From Amaricoccus sp. (GTDB taxonomy: Bacteria > Pseudomonadota > Alphaproteobacteria > Rhodobacterales > Rhodobacteraceae): a stretch of 64,000 bases of DNA. Location: contig NZ_JAGOMQ010000002.1 in NCBI RefSeq assembly GCF_017993425.1, positions 1-64,000 on the forward strand, in the 5' to 3' direction. The number at the start of each line of letters is the position of its first letter. The first letter of the stretch is position 1. A program made the position numbers and the translations under genes. The notes under the pieces are model-generated. The model ran no database searches. It had not been told where the DNA came from and saw only the letters and a program-made list of their open reading frames with translations. Positions 18,839 through 30,071 of this stretch are shown here, piece after piece.

Positions 18839-19906
18839 GTGGCGGGCGGAGGGAACGGGCGGGTCTATCTCGACTGGAACGCCGGGGCGCCGTTGCGCGC
18901 CGAGGCGCGCGCCGCGATGGCGGCGGCGGCCGACGTCGCGGGCAACCCGTCCTCGGTCCATGCCGAGGGCCGCGCCGCGCGGGCGCTGGTCGAGCGGGCG
19001 CGCGCGCAGGTGGCCGCGGCGCTCGGGGCGGACCCGGCGCAGGTGGTGTTCACCTCCGGCGCCACCGAGGCGGCGGCGATGGCGCTCGCCGGGCGCGACC
19101 TGCTCGCCGCGCCGGTCGAGCACGACTGCGTGGCGGCGTGGACGCGGGCGGAGCTGGCGGTGGACGCCGGGGGGCGGGTGGCGGTCGCGGAGCCGGGCCG
19201 CACGGCGTTGCAGGCGGCCAATCCGGAGACGGGGGTGCTGCAGGACCTGCCGCAAGGGCTCGCGGTGGTGGACGCCGCGCAGGCGGCCGGGAAGGTCCCC
19301 TTCGCCTTCGGCTGGAGCGGCGCGGAGATGGCGCTGGTCTCGGCCCACAAGCTCGGCGGCCCGAAGGGGGTGGGCGCGCTCCTGCTGCGCGACGGGGTCG
19401 AGGCGGGGCGGGCGCTGCGGGGCGGCGGGCAGGAGCTCGGTCGGCGGGCCGGGACCGAGAATGTGACGGGAATCGCGGGCTTCGGGGCCGCGGCGGAGGC
19501 GGCGGCGCGGGACCTCGCGGACGGCGTCTGGGAGCGGGTGGCGGAAATTAGAGAAATTCTAGAATCGGCTCTGGCGTCCGCCGCCGAAACGACTATTTTT
19601 GTCGGAAAAGGCGGGCCGCGCCTGCCGAACGTGACCTGCCTCGCGACGCCCGGCTGGAAGGGCGAGACGCAGGTGATGGCGATGGATCTGGCGGGCTTCG
19701 CGGTCTCGGCCGGCTCGGCCTGCTCGAGCGGCAAGGTCCGGGCGAGCCGGACGCTGGCCGCGATGGGCCTCGGGGCGGAGGCGGCGGCCTCGGCGATCCG
19801 GGTGTCGATCGGCCCGGCGACGACGCAGGCGCAGGCGCTGGCCTTCGCCGAGGCATGGGAAAAGGCGCGCCGGCGGGTCCGGGCGCGGGCCGCGACGGCG
19901 GCGTGA
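18839..19906 (+). CDS. cysteine desulfurase, NifS/IscS-like
   Basis: 355-residue PLP-dependent class V aminotransferase-fold enzyme that takes sulfur from cysteine. The PLP lysine is in [12 protein letters not shown], the active-site cysteine is Cys295 in [10 protein letters not shown], and the His contacting PLP lies in PVEHDCV. It is a group I (IscS/NifS) type, distinct from the SufS at the end of the same operon, so the operon carries two desulfurases. It starts with GTG one base after iscR. An internal low-GC patch (about 19545–19610) interrupts the GC-rich coding without breaking the frame. Confidence 0.92.
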   Translation: MAGGGNGRVYLDWNAGAPLRAEARAAMAAAADVAGNPSSVHAEGRAARALVERARAQVAAALGADPAQVVFTSGATEAAAMALAGRDLLAAPVEHDCVAAWTRAELAVDAGGRVAVAEPGRTALQAANPETGVLQDLPQGLAVVDAAQAAGKVPFAFGWSGAEMALVSAHKLGGPKGVGALLLRDGVEAGRALRGGGQELGRRAGTENVTGIAGFGAAAEAAARDLADGVWERVAEIREILESALASAAETTIFVGKGGPRLPNVTCLATPGWKGETQVMAMDLAGFAVSAGSACSSGKVRASRTLAAMGLGAEAAASAIRVSIGPATTQAQALAFAEAWEKARRRVRARAATAA

Positions 19907-19917
19907 GGAGAGACGAC

Positions 19918-21437
<1,520 letters not shown>

Positions 21438-21441
<4 letters not shown>

Positions 21442-21611
21442 CGGAGGAAACGGCCCGGGAGATCCTGCGGCTCGTGATGGCGTGCGAGGAGGATCTGGCC
21501 GTCATGCGCGATCACCTGGACGCCACCAAGGCGGAGATGGCCGAGATGCGGCGGATGATGGACGACTGGGCGTCGCTTCGCGGCGCGATGGCAGGAGGAA
21601 CGCCAGCATGA
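21438..21611 (+). CDS. 57-residue helical protein between sufB and sufC
   Basis: Starts with GTG in a 4-base overlap with the sufB stop (GTGA) and ends in a 4-base overlap with the next gene (ATGA). The sequence is amphipathic and probably one long helix or coiled coil, with Met at heptad-like positions ([19 protein letters not shown], then [15 protein letters not shown]). No family recognised. Tight coupling on both sides argues that it is translated. Confidence 0.6.
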
Positions 21612-21856
21612 CCGACGGCGAGGCGCTGCGGGGACGGATGGGCGAGATCGTGGCGATCGCGCGCGAGGGGACGGGCGTGCGGGGCGAGCGGCTGCTCGTC
21701 GCGGCGCTGGTGGCGTCGCCGTTTGCGGGCGGGCTCGGGATCTGGCTCGCGTGGCTGACCTGGTGGCCGAACCCGGTGATCTGGGTCTTCGTGGCGCTGG
21801 CGGAGGTCGCGGGCGCGGCCTATTCCGCCGGCAGCATGGCGCGGACGGTGGAATGA
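21608..21856 (+). CDS. 82-residue two-helix membrane protein between sufB and sufC
   Basis: Predicted to have an N-terminal soluble stretch (EALRGRMGEIVAIARE) and two hydrophobic segments (about 29–49 and 56–76), the second rich in small residues. The ATG overlaps the previous stop by 4 bases, and the stop overlaps the next gene by 4 bases. No known family. Possibly a membrane anchor or accessory of the Suf complex; that is inference from context only. Confidence 0.6.
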   Translation: MTDGEALRGRMGEIVAIAREGTGVRGERLLVAALVASPFAGGLGIWLAWLTWWPNPVIWVFVALAEVAGAAYSAGSMARTVE

Positions 21857-21958
21857 TCGGGGCGGTGGTCCTGGCGGGCCTGCTCGCGGCGGGCCTCGCG
21901 CTCGCCGGGGCGGCGCGGCCGCAGGCGGAGCCGGCCCGGGTGAAATCGAGGAAGAACA

Positions 21959-21975
<17 letters not shown>
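21853..21975 (+). CDS. 40-residue single-helix peptide upstream of sufC
   Basis: MIGAVVLAGLLAAGLALAGA forms one hydrophobic helix followed by a basic tail ending KSRKNNAQDR. The start overlaps the previous gene (ATGA) and the end runs 17 bases into sufC. It may be a true micro-protein or a translational bridge that keeps ribosomes moving into sufC. Length alone makes this uncertain. Confidence 0.4.
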
Positions 21976-22713
<738 letters not shown>

Positions 22714-22714
<1 letters not shown>

Positions 22715-24024
22715 TGGCGACGACGGCACGCAAGGCCCCGGCCCTGAAGCTCGAGGCGGCGCAGGCGCTGCTCGCCGCCTGGCCCGAGCCCATGGGCGAG
22801 GCCGGCTGGGCGCGGACCGCCCGCGCCCGCGCGGCGGCGCGCCTCGCCGAGCGTGGCGCGCCCGGGCGGCGCGACGAGTACTGGCGCTTCACCGACCCGA
22901 CCGGCCTGACGGCGCTGCCGGCGCCGCCGGCCGCGGTCTTCGACGCGCAGGAGACGCCCGCCTTCGACGGCGTCGGGCGGGTGCGGCTCGTCTTCGTCGA
23001 CGGCGTCTTCGACCCGGCGCTCTCGGACGCGCCCGAGGCGGCCGGCCTGGAGATCCTGCCGCTTTCCAAGGCGCTCGCCAGCGACATTCACTGGACGCGC
23101 GAGCTCTTCGGCGTGCTGGAGGCGCGCGGGCAGGACCCGGTCGACCGGCCGCTCGCCGCGCTCAACACCGCGCGGGCGCGCGAGGGCGTGGCGATCCGCG
23201 CCACCGGCCGGGCGTCGCGGCCCGTGCATCTCGTCTACCTGCACCGCTCCGAGACCTCGGATGCGCTGATCCGCCATCTCGTGCGGCTCGACGCCGGGGC
23301 CGATCTCACCGTGCTGGAGAGCGGGCCGGCGGCGGCGCGCGCGAACATCGCCATGGAGGTGGAGATCGCCGACGGCGCGGCCTTCCACCACGTCCGCACC
23401 CAGGGCCGCGACCACGAGCGGCGCGCGGCGACGGCGATCTTCGCCCGGCTCGGCGCGGAGAGCCGGTTCAAGTCGTTCACGCTGACCGCGAACGGCCGGC
23501 TCACCCGCAACGAATGCGTGCTGGAGCTGACCGGCGACGACGCGATCGCCCATGTCGCCGGAGCCTGCGTCGGCGACGGGCCCGATTTCCACCACGACGA
23601 CACCGTCTTCGTCACCCACGCCGCCGAGCGCTGCGAGAGCCGGCAGGTCTGCAAGAAGGTGCTGAAGAGCGGCGCGGTCGGCGTGTTCCAGGGCAAGATC
23701 CTCGTCCGCCAGGGCGCGCAGAAGACCGACGGCTACCAGATCAGCCAGGCGCTGCTCCTCGACGAGGCGAGCCAGTTCCTGACCAAGCCGGAGCTCGAGA
23801 TCTACGCCGACGACGTGAAGTGCAGCCACGGCTCCACCTGCGGCGCGGTCGACGCGACGGCGCTCTTCTACCTGACCTCGCGCGGGGTGCCGCGCGCCGA
23901 GGCGGAGGCGCTGCTGGTGCTCGCCTTCGTCGACGAGGCGATCCAGGAGATCGAGGACGACGGGCTCGCCGACGAGATCCGCGGCCGGCTCGCCGACTGG
24001 GTGGCCCGGCGGCGGCGCGGCTGA
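22714..24024 (+). CDS. sufD: Fe-S assembly protein SufD
   Basis: 436-residue partner of SufB in the scaffold complex. The N-terminal half carries the family's RRDEYWRFTDPTGL segment, and the beta-helix core and C-terminus show VFQGKILVRQGAQKTDGYQ, KPELEIYADDVKCSHGSTCG (with the conserved His thought to help cluster formation with SufB) and the YLTSRGVPRAEAEALLVLAFV ending. Coupled to sufC by a 1-base overlap. Normal length. Confidence 0.96.
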
Positions 24025-24026
24025 GC

Positions 24027-24551
24027 ATGGGCCTCGGCTCGATCTGGCGCGCCTATCGCGACCCGCGCGGCGCCATGGCGCGCGCGGCCGCGGCCGGGCG
24101 GGGCGAGGTTCCGCCCCTCGTCGAGCTGATGGCCGCCTGCGCCATGGGCCTCGTCGCCAGCCTGCCGGCGGCGGCGGAGACCGCGGCGGGGCTCGACGTG
24201 CCGGACGCCTTCGCCGGCGTCGTCTCGGCGCATCTCTTCGGATACCTGTTCCTGCTGCCGCTCCTCGCCTACGGCGCGGCGGCGCTGCTGCATCTGGTCG
24301 TCCGGCCCTTCGGGGCGCGCGGCGGCTTCGCCGCGGCGCGGCGGGCGACGTTCCGCGCCGCGCTGCTCGCCGGGCCGATGGCGCTCCTCGTCGCCGGCGC
24401 CCGCGCAGCGGCCGCGGCGGCCCGGCTGCCGGGGCTTTCCCCGTGGATCGACGGGCTCGCGCTCCTCCTCCTCGCGTTCTGGCTCTGGCTCCTCGCGGCG
24501 AGCCTCGCCGAGGCCGAGGGGCTCGGCCGCGCCCGGCGCGTCGCGAGCTGA
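24027..24551 (+). CDS. Yip1-like membrane protein, first of two
   Basis: 174-residue inner-membrane protein with about four to five transmembrane helices (for example GYLFLLPLLAYGAAALLHLV and LALLLLAFWLWLLAASLAEA). The LFGYLFLLPLLAYGAAALLHLVVR region resembles the Yip1 domain family. It begins 2 bases after sufD and is followed 8 bases later by a similar gene. Yip1-type genes between sufD and sufS are recurrent in Rhodobacterales, but their function is not known. Confidence 0.72.
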   Translation: MGLGSIWRAYRDPRGAMARAAAAGRGEVPPLVELMAACAMGLVASLPAAAETAAGLDVPDAFAGVVSAHLFGYLFLLPLLAYGAAALLHLVVRPFGARGGFAAARRATFRAALLAGPMALLVAGARAAAAAARLPGLSPWIDGLALLLLAFWLWLLAASLAEAEGLGRARRVAS

Positions 24552-24559
24552 GGCCGGCC

Positions 24560-25138
24560 ATGTGGGGCGAGCTCGTCGCGCAGACCTTCCTGAAGCCGCG
24601 CGAGGCGGCGCGCCGCGTGCTCGCCGCCGGCTTCCCGCCGGGCGTGGTCGCCGAGGCGGCGCTGGCGGTGACGAGCCTCGGGATCGTGCTCGGCTACCTC
24701 GCGCTCCGCGTCGCGCACGGCGTGCCGGCCGACCCGGTCTCGGCGGCGCTGCTCGCCCGGCCGCTCGTCGGCGTCCTCGTCCAGCTCGCCGCGCTCCTCC
24801 TCGTCGCCTGGCTGACCGCGACGCTCGGCCGGCGCTTCGGCGGGCGGGGCGACCTGCTCGGCGCCGCGACGGCGATCGTCTGGCTGAACGCGGCGACGCT
24901 CGTCGTGCAGGTCCTCCAGCTCGTGGCGCTCGTCCTCGCGCCGCCGCTCGCCGCGGCGCTCGCCATGGTGACGCTGGTCTGGCTGCTCTGGGCCTTCGCC
25001 TGCTTCGTCGCCGAGCTGCACGGCTTCGCCTCGCCGGCGATCGTGCTCGGCGTCGTCGTGCTCGTCGGCGTCTCGCTCGTGTTCCTGCTCACCTTCATCG
25101 CCGCGCTGGCCGGCCTTACGCCGCAGGGGACCCCATGA
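24560..25138 (+). CDS. Yip1-family membrane protein, second of two
   Basis: 192-residue membrane protein with about five helices. The N-terminus LVAQTFLKPREAARRVLAAGFPPGVV is typical of Yip1-domain proteins in this operon, and a GGRGDLLGAATAIVWLNA segment recalls the family's central loop. Its stop overlaps the sufS ATG by 4 bases (ATGA), so translation of sufS is coupled to it. The role in Fe-S assembly is unknown; membrane tethering is one possibility. Confidence 0.8.
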   Translation: MWGELVAQTFLKPREAARRVLAAGFPPGVVAEAALAVTSLGIVLGYLALRVAHGVPADPVSAALLARPLVGVLVQLAALLLVAWLTATLGRRFGGRGDLLGAATAIVWLNAATLVVQVLQLVALVLAPPLAAALAMVTLVWLLWAFACFVAELHGFASPAIVLGVVVLVGVSLVFLLTFIAALAGLTPQGTP

Positions 25139-26358
25139 CCTATGACGTGGAGGCGGTGCGCCGCGACTTTCCGATCCTCTCGCGCAAGGTTCACGGGCGG
25201 CCGCTCGTCTACCTCGACAACGGCGCCTCGGCGCAGAAGCCGCAAGTCGTGCTCGACGCGATCTCGCGGGGCTATTCCGAGGAATACGCCAACGTCCATC
25301 GCGGCCTGCACTACCTCTCGAGCATCGCGACCGAGCGCTACGAGGCGACGCGCGGCCGGCTCTGCCGCTTCCTCGGGGCCGAGCGCGAGGAGGAGATCGT
25401 CTTCACCACCGGCTCGACGATGGGCATCAACCTCGTCAGCTACGCCTGGGCCGCGCCGCGCTTCGTGCCGGGCGACGAGATCGTGCTCTCGGTCATGGAG
25501 CACCACGCCAACATCGTGCCCTGGCACTTCCTGCGCGAGCGGCAGGGGGCGGTGCTGAAATGGGTCGACATCGAGCCCGACGGCGCGCTCGACCCGCAGC
25601 GGGTGATCGACGCCATCGGCCCGCGCACCCGCCTCGTCGCCATCAGCCACATGTCGAACGTGCTCGGCACCATCGTCGACGTGAAGGCGATCGCGGCGGC
25701 GGCGCGGGAGAGGGGCGTGCCGGTCCTCGTGGACGGCAGCCAGGCCGCCGTCCACATGCCGGTCGACGTGCAGGACCTCGGCGTCGATTTCTACGCGGTG
25801 ACCGGCCACAAGCTCTACGGGCCCTCCGGCTCCGGCGCGCTCTACGTGCGCCGCGAGCGCTACGCCGAGATGCGGCCCTTCCTCGGCGGCGGCGACATGA
25901 TCCGCGAGGTGACGCAGGCCGGCGTCTCCTATGCCGACCCGCCGCTGATGCTCGAGGCCGGCACCCCGGCCATCGTCTCGACGATCGGCCTCGGCGTGGC
26001 GCTCGACTACGTCGAGGGGCTCGGCATGGCGGCGATCGCCGCCCACGAGGCGCGGCTGCGCGACCACGCCCGCCAGCGCCTGCTGGCGCTCGACTGGCTC
26101 GACGTGCAGGGCGACGCGAAGGGCAAGGGCGCGATCTTCTCCTTCACGCTGAAGGGCGGCGCGCATCCGCACGACGTCTCCACCATCGTCGACCGCAAGG
26201 GCGTGGCCGTCCGCGCCGGCCACCACTGCGCGCAGCCGCTGATGACCCGGCTCGGGCTGACCGCCTCCTGCCGCGCCTCCTTCGGCCTCTACAACACCCT
26301 CGGCGAGGTCGACGCGCTCGTCGAGGCGCTGGAGACCTGCCACGAGATCTTCGCCTGA
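25135..26358 (+). CDS. sufS: cysteine desulfurase SufS
   Basis: 407-residue group II cysteine desulfurase supplying sulfur to SufBCD, normally activated by SufE (not in this window). The PLP lysine is in the TGHKLYGPSGSGALY motif, PLP-stacking His lies in SVMEHHANIVPW, the C-terminal GHHCAQPLM segment is intact, and the catalytic cysteine is Cys379 in TASCRASFGLYN. Length and order match other SufS proteins. It is the last gene of the operon; a strong intrinsic terminator follows 113 bases later. SufA/SufT are not encoded here. Confidence 0.96.
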   Translation: MTYDVEAVRRDFPILSRKVHGRPLVYLDNGASAQKPQVVLDAISRGYSEEYANVHRGLHYLSSIATERYEATRGRLCRFLGAEREEEIVFTTGSTMGINLVSYAWAAPRFVPGDEIVLSVMEHHANIVPWHFLRERQGAVLKWVDIEPDGALDPQRVIDAIGPRTRLVAISHMSNVLGTIVDVKAIAAAARERGVPVLVDGSQAAVHMPVDVQDLGVDFYAVTGHKLYGPSGSGALYVRRERYAEMRPFLGGGDMIREVTQAGVSYADPPLMLEAGTPAIVSTIGLGVALDYVEGLGMAAIAAHEARLRDHARQRLLALDWLDVQGDAKGKGAIFSFTLKGGAHPHDVSTIVDRKGVAVRAGHHCAQPLMTRLGLTASCRASFGLYNTLGEVDALVEALETCHEIFA

Positions 26359-26471
26359 GGCGCTGGCCCGGGGGCGCGACTCGCGGGTAGGGCCGGGGTC
26401 CGGCGCGGCCTGGATCGTGTGCCGCCGGGGCCGCGCGCCTATCTCAAACCATTGAAATTAAATGAATTTTA

Positions 26472-26497
26472 ACACGATCAATCTGATCGTGTTTTTT
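26472..26497 (+). terminator. intrinsic terminator of the suf operon
   Basis: ACACGATCA (26472–26480) pairs perfectly with TGATCGTGT (26484–26492) around a 3-base loop, followed by a run of six T. It lies in an AT-rich patch after sufS and before the next gene, so it ends the suf transcript. Confidence 0.9.
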
Positions 26498-26560
26498 ATC
26501 TTGCAAATCACGATAGGTTGAGTCGTTATTAACCCGTGAGGCGGCTCCGGCCGCGCAGGA

Positions 26561-26839
26561 ATGGACGGGAGCGGGACCATGGACAGCGGTTCGCGAAACA
26601 GGGACCGGGGCGCGGGGCGGCTCGCCGCCGCGCTCGTCCTCGGGGTTCTCGGCGCCGTCGCCGTCTCCGGCTTCACCCTCGCCTCCGGTCACGGAATCCT
26701 CCTCGCCTTCCTCGCCTACATGCTCTCCGGCTCGCTGATCTGCTGCGCCACGCTGGCCGGCTCCCTCGCGGTCGGGGCCGCCGCGCGCGTCGTGCGCCGC
26801 AACCGCCGCGGCGGCGGCGGCCAGTTTCGCGCCGCCTGA
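26561..26839 (+). CDS. small two-helix membrane protein, paralogue a
   Basis: 92-residue protein with a basic, glycine-rich N-terminus, two hydrophobic helices (about 21–41 and 48–73) and a basic RRNRRGGGG tail. The helical part aligns with the gene at 26954: both show LVLGV, an ASGxG turn, LLAxLAYxLxGSL and a following small-residue helix. The family is not recognised. The ATG at 26561 has AGGA just upstream; an in-frame Met 18 bases later is an alternative start. Confidence 0.6.
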   Translation: MDGSGTMDSGSRNRDRGAGRLAAALVLGVLGAVAVSGFTLASGHGILLAFLAYMLSGSLICCATLAGSLAVGAAARVVRRNRRGGGGQFRAA

Positions 26840-26953
26840 GGGAACCTGCGAAAGTCTCCGAAGTTGATCTGCATCAGCTTCGACTGGAGCCGATCGCGGC
26901 ATGATCGGCTTGTGATGCAGCGGTTGCTGCGCGAATCGGACAGGATCCGGGTC

Positions 26954-27199
26954 ATGAGGCACAACGTTCCTTCGAGAGTTCACGGCGGCGCCGGCATCGT
27001 CGGCTCGCTCGTTCTGGGCGTCGGCAGCGGGGTCCTCCTCGCCGTCGTCGCCATCGCGAGCGGGCAGGGGGCGCTCTACGCGCTCCTCGCCTACCTGCTG
27101 ACCGGCTCGCTCGTCTCGGGCGCGCTCATCGTCGCCCCCGCGGCCCGCGCCACCGCCCGCGCCGCCCGCCGCCACATCCGCCACCACGCCCACGTCTGA
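26954..27199 (+). CDS. small two-helix membrane protein, paralogue b
   Basis: 81-residue protein, a tandem paralogue of the preceding gene. It has two hydrophobic helices (about 13–36 and 42–63) joined by IASGQG, the conserved LLAYLLTGSLVSG, and a His/Arg-rich C-terminus (RAARRHIRHHAHV). The start at 26954 was preferred over an upstream alternative because it gives the basic leader MRHNVPSRVHGG similar in style to paralogue a. Function unknown. Confidence 0.6.
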   Translation: MRHNVPSRVHGGAGIVGSLVLGVGSGVLLAVVAIASGQGALYALLAYLLTGSLVSGALIVAPAARATARAARRHIRHHAHV

Positions 27200-27298
27200 C
27201 GCGCGGCGGATCGCCTCGCTCTGCGGGCGCCTGAGGCGGGCCGAACCGGGTCGAGCAAGAGGGGCCGTCCGTGAAGCCGGCAGCCCGCCCGAGCGGCC

Positions 27299-27571
27299 TC
27301 AATGCCCGCCGGCGTCGATCTTCGGACCGGTCTGCCGGGTCGCCACCCATTCCGGGTAGGGCATCCCGTAAACCGCCTCGCGCGCCTCGTCCCTGGTCAT
27401 GGCGAGACCGCGGCGGTCGGCCTCCTCCTGATACCAGCGCGCCAGGCAGTTGCGGCAGAACCCGGCCAGGTCCATCAGGTCGATGTTCTGCACGTCGTCG
27501 CGCGTGCGCAGGTGGTCGCGCAAGGCGCGGAACGCCGCGGCCTCCAGCTCGGTGCGGGTGCGGTCATCCAT
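27299..27571 (-). CDS. DUF1244 family protein
   Basis: 90-residue protein with the DUF1244 hallmarks: the AFRALRDHLRTRDDVQNIDLMDLAGFCRNCLARWY core with two cysteines, and the GMPYPEWVATRQT segment. It is a short soluble protein found widely in alpha- and gammaproteobacteria with no settled function. It overlaps the end of the N-formylglutamate amidohydrolase gene by 8 bases and is therefore co-transcribed and probably coupled with it. Confidence 0.92.
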   Translation of the reverse strand: MDDRTRTELEAAAFRALRDHLRTRDDVQNIDLMDLAGFCRNCLARWYQEEADRRGLAMTRDEAREAVYGMPYPEWVATRQTGPKIDAGGH

Positions 27572-28334
27572 GGCGCGGCTCCTCCTCGCTGGCGGCGATG
27601 GCGTCGGTCAGCATCGGCGCCAGCCGCTCCGCCCAGGCGCGCTGGCCGGCCTCGTCGGCGATCAGGTCCTGGCGCACCTCGATCAGCACGTGCCGCCCGC
27701 CGCGGCGGGTGCCGTGCCGGCTCAGCGTATCGCCCTCGAGCTCGCCCGCATAGGGCTGGTTCACCCCGACGCAGAGGTCGGGCTCCGCGCGCAGCCGCGC
27801 GATCAGCGGCGCCGCCAGCCGCACGTCGTGGCCGTGCAGCACGCCGATGTGCCACGGCCGCGGCGAGCGCCCGGCGAGGCGCGGCGTGAAGGAATGGATC
27901 GCCACGATCGCCGTCGGCCGCCCCGCCGCCGCCCGTGCGTCGAGGAGCGCGTCGATCTCGGCGTGGTAGGGCCGGTGCCAGGCGTCGAGCCGCCGCGCCA
28001 CCTCCGCCGGGGCGATCCGCCGGTTCGCCGGCACGATCGCCCCGTCGTAGAGCCGCATCACCAGCGTCGGGTCGTCCTCGCCGCGGTTCGGGTCGATCAC
28101 CAGCCGCGAGAACCGCGTCAGCAGCGCCGGCGCGTCCATCAGCCCGGCGAGCCCCAGCGTCACGCCCCGGGCGCCGATGTCCCAGGCGATGTGGCGCGCC
28201 ATCTCCTCCGCGGGGAGCCCGAGGTCGCCGCCGGCGACGTCCGGCGGCACCGCGTTCGAGGCGTGGTCGCAGAGCAGGAGGGCGGGGCCGGCCCCTCCGG
28301 GATTGACATGCTCGAAAGCCGGATGCTCCGCCAT
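27564..28334 (-). CDS. N-formylglutamate amidohydrolase family protein
   Basis: 256-residue predicted zinc hydrolase of the FGase (HutG-like) family, which releases formate from N-formylglutamate. Visible are the N-terminal LLLCDHASNAVP with Asp-His, FSRLVIDPNRGEDDPTLV, a HRPYHAEID helix with a His, and VNQPYAGELEGDTLSRHGTRRGGRHVLIEVRQDLI near the end. There are no other histidine-degradation genes nearby, so the physiological substrate could differ. Divergent from pyk, as in related genomes. Confidence 0.9.
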   Translation of the reverse strand: MAEHPAFEHVNPGGAGPALLLCDHASNAVPPDVAGGDLGLPAEEMARHIAWDIGARGVTLGLAGLMDAPALLTRFSRLVIDPNRGEDDPTLVMRLYDGAIVPANRRIAPAEVARRLDAWHRPYHAEIDALLDARAAAGRPTAIVAIHSFTPRLAGRSPRPWHIGVLHGHDVRLAAPLIARLRAEPDLCVGVNQPYAGELEGDTLSRHGTRRGGRHVLIEVRQDLIADEAGQRAWAERLAPMLTDAIAASEEEPRHG

Positions 28335-28460
28335 CCCGGCTGATTAAGCCTTGGGCGGCGCGAGCGCCAGAGGGCGGCGATCGCGCGCGCCCTCCGCCAT
28401 TTGCGGTTCCAACCCGAACCGGTTCGGCTATAACGGCGCGGACTCACAGCGAGGGACGCC

Positions 28461-29921
28461 ATGAACCCGACCCGCCGCCAGCGCAGCGTCAAGATCGTCG
28501 CGACGCTCGGGCCAGCCTCCGACACGCTGGAGATGATCCGCGCGCTCTTTCTCGCCGGCGCCGACGTGTTCCGGCTCAACATGAGCCACGGCACCCAGGC
28601 CGACATCGGCCGCCGCTTCGACCTGATCCGCCAGGTCGAGGACGAGGTCGGCCGCCCGATCGGCGTGCTCGCCGACCTGCAGGGCCCGAAGCTCCGTGTC
28701 GGCGCCTTCCGCGACGGCCCGCACCTGCTCGCCGAGGGCGACCGCTTCCGCCTCGACCTCGACGAGGCCGAGGGCGACGCCGGCCGCGTCTGCCTGCCGC
28801 ATCCCGAGATCTTCCAGGCGCTGGAGGTCGGGTCGACGCTCCTCGTCAACGACGGCAAGATCCGGCTGAAGGTGCTCGACTGCTCGCCCTCGCACGCCGA
28901 GACCGAGGTCGTGGTCGGCGGCGAGATCTCCAACCGCAAGGGCGTCAACGTCCCCGACGTGGTGCTGCCCCTCGCCGCGCTCTCGAAGAAGGACCGCAGC
29001 GACCTCGAGTTCGCCTGCGGCCTCGGCGTTGACTGGCTGGCGCTCTCCTTCGTGCAGCGCGCCGAGGACGTGCATGAGGCGCGCGAGCTCGCGAAGGGCC
29101 GGGCGGCGATTCTCTCCAAGATCGAGAAGCCGGCGGCGGTGAAGGCCTTCGCCGAGATCCTCGACGCCTCCGACGGGATCATGGTCGCCCGCGGCGACCT
29201 CGGCGTCGAGCTGCCGGTCTACTCGGTGCCGCCGATCCAGAAGCGCCTGACCCGCGCCTGCCGCGCCGCCGGCAAGCCGGTGATCGTGGCGACCCAGATG
29301 CTCGAGAGCATGATCACCGCCCCGGTGCCGACCCGCGCCGAGGTCTCCGACGTGGCGACGGCGATCTACGAGGGCGTCGACGCGGTGATGCTGTCGGCCG
29401 AGAGCGCCGCCGGCGACTATCCGATCGAGGCGGTGACGACGATGGACAACGTCGCCCGCTCGGTCGAGGCCGACGACACCTATCGCGCGGTGATCGAGGC
29501 GCAGCGCAGCTCGATCCATTCCGGCGCGGTCTCGGACGCCATCACCTCGGCCGCCCGCGAGGTCGCGGAGACGACGAAGGTCAAGGCGATCTGCTGCTTC
29601 AGCCATTCCGGCACCACCGCCTCGCTCGCGGCGCGCGAGCGGCCGCGCGTGCCGATCATCGCGCTGACGCCGCTGATCCGCTCGGCCCGCCGGCTGGCGC
29701 TGACCTGGGGCCTGCACTGCGTGGTGGTGCCCGAGGTCGACCGCTTCAAGATGGCGGTGGTCTCCGCCGCCCGGACCGCCCGCGACCAAGGCTTCGCCGC
29801 CGCCGAGGACCGCATCGTCGTCACCGCCGGCATCCCCTTCGGCGTCGCCGGCTCGACCAACATCCTGCGCGTCGCCACCTGCAGCGAGAAGGCCATCTTC
29901 GAGGGCGGCGCGGAGGACTGA
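28461..29921 (+). CDS. pyk: pyruvate kinase
   Basis: 486-residue glycolytic enzyme making pyruvate and ATP from PEP and ADP. Key motifs: KIVATLGPAS, the RLNMSHG catalytic loop, DLQGPKLRVG, the active-site ILSKIEKPAAV with its Lys, IMVARGDLGVELP and the ATQMLESM helix. The C-terminal domain (about 355–486) carries the SHSGTTA allosteric-site region. Length is normal. It has 126 bases of upstream sequence shared with the divergent amidohydrolase gene. This enzyme and the PPDK-like protein at 39648 act on the same PEP/pyruvate pair. Confidence 0.97.
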   Translation: MNPTRRQRSVKIVATLGPASDTLEMIRALFLAGADVFRLNMSHGTQADIGRRFDLIRQVEDEVGRPIGVLADLQGPKLRVGAFRDGPHLLAEGDRFRLDLDEAEGDAGRVCLPHPEIFQALEVGSTLLVNDGKIRLKVLDCSPSHAETEVVVGGEISNRKGVNVPDVVLPLAALSKKDRSDLEFACGLGVDWLALSFVQRAEDVHEARELAKGRAAILSKIEKPAAVKAFAEILDASDGIMVARGDLGVELPVYSVPPIQKRLTRACRAAGKPVIVATQMLESMITAPVPTRAEVSDVATAIYEGVDAVMLSAESAAGDYPIEAVTTMDNVARSVEADDTYRAVIEAQRSSIHSGAVSDAITSAAREVAETTKVKAICCFSHSGTTASLAARERPRVPIIALTPLIRSARRLALTWGLHCVVVPEVDRFKMAVVSAARTARDQGFAAAEDRIVVTAGIPFGVAGSTNILRVATCSEKAIFEGGAED

Positions 29922-30071
29922 CCGCGCCGCCCTCGTCGTCCGGTCCGGGCGTCCGCCCGGCGCGCCGCAACGTCGTCCTCCGCCCGATCACGGCGTTTTC
30001 GGCCGCTCGGCGCTTCCGGCCGGCGGGGGATCGGCCTATAAGCGGCGGACCCCGAGCCCGAGGAGCCGCCG

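Noticed and set aside
26424..26455. Fifth copy of element P before the suf terminator (CATTGAAATT)
   Set aside because: The CATTGA part resembles copy 2, but no CACGCGTG palindrome lies 28 bases upstream.
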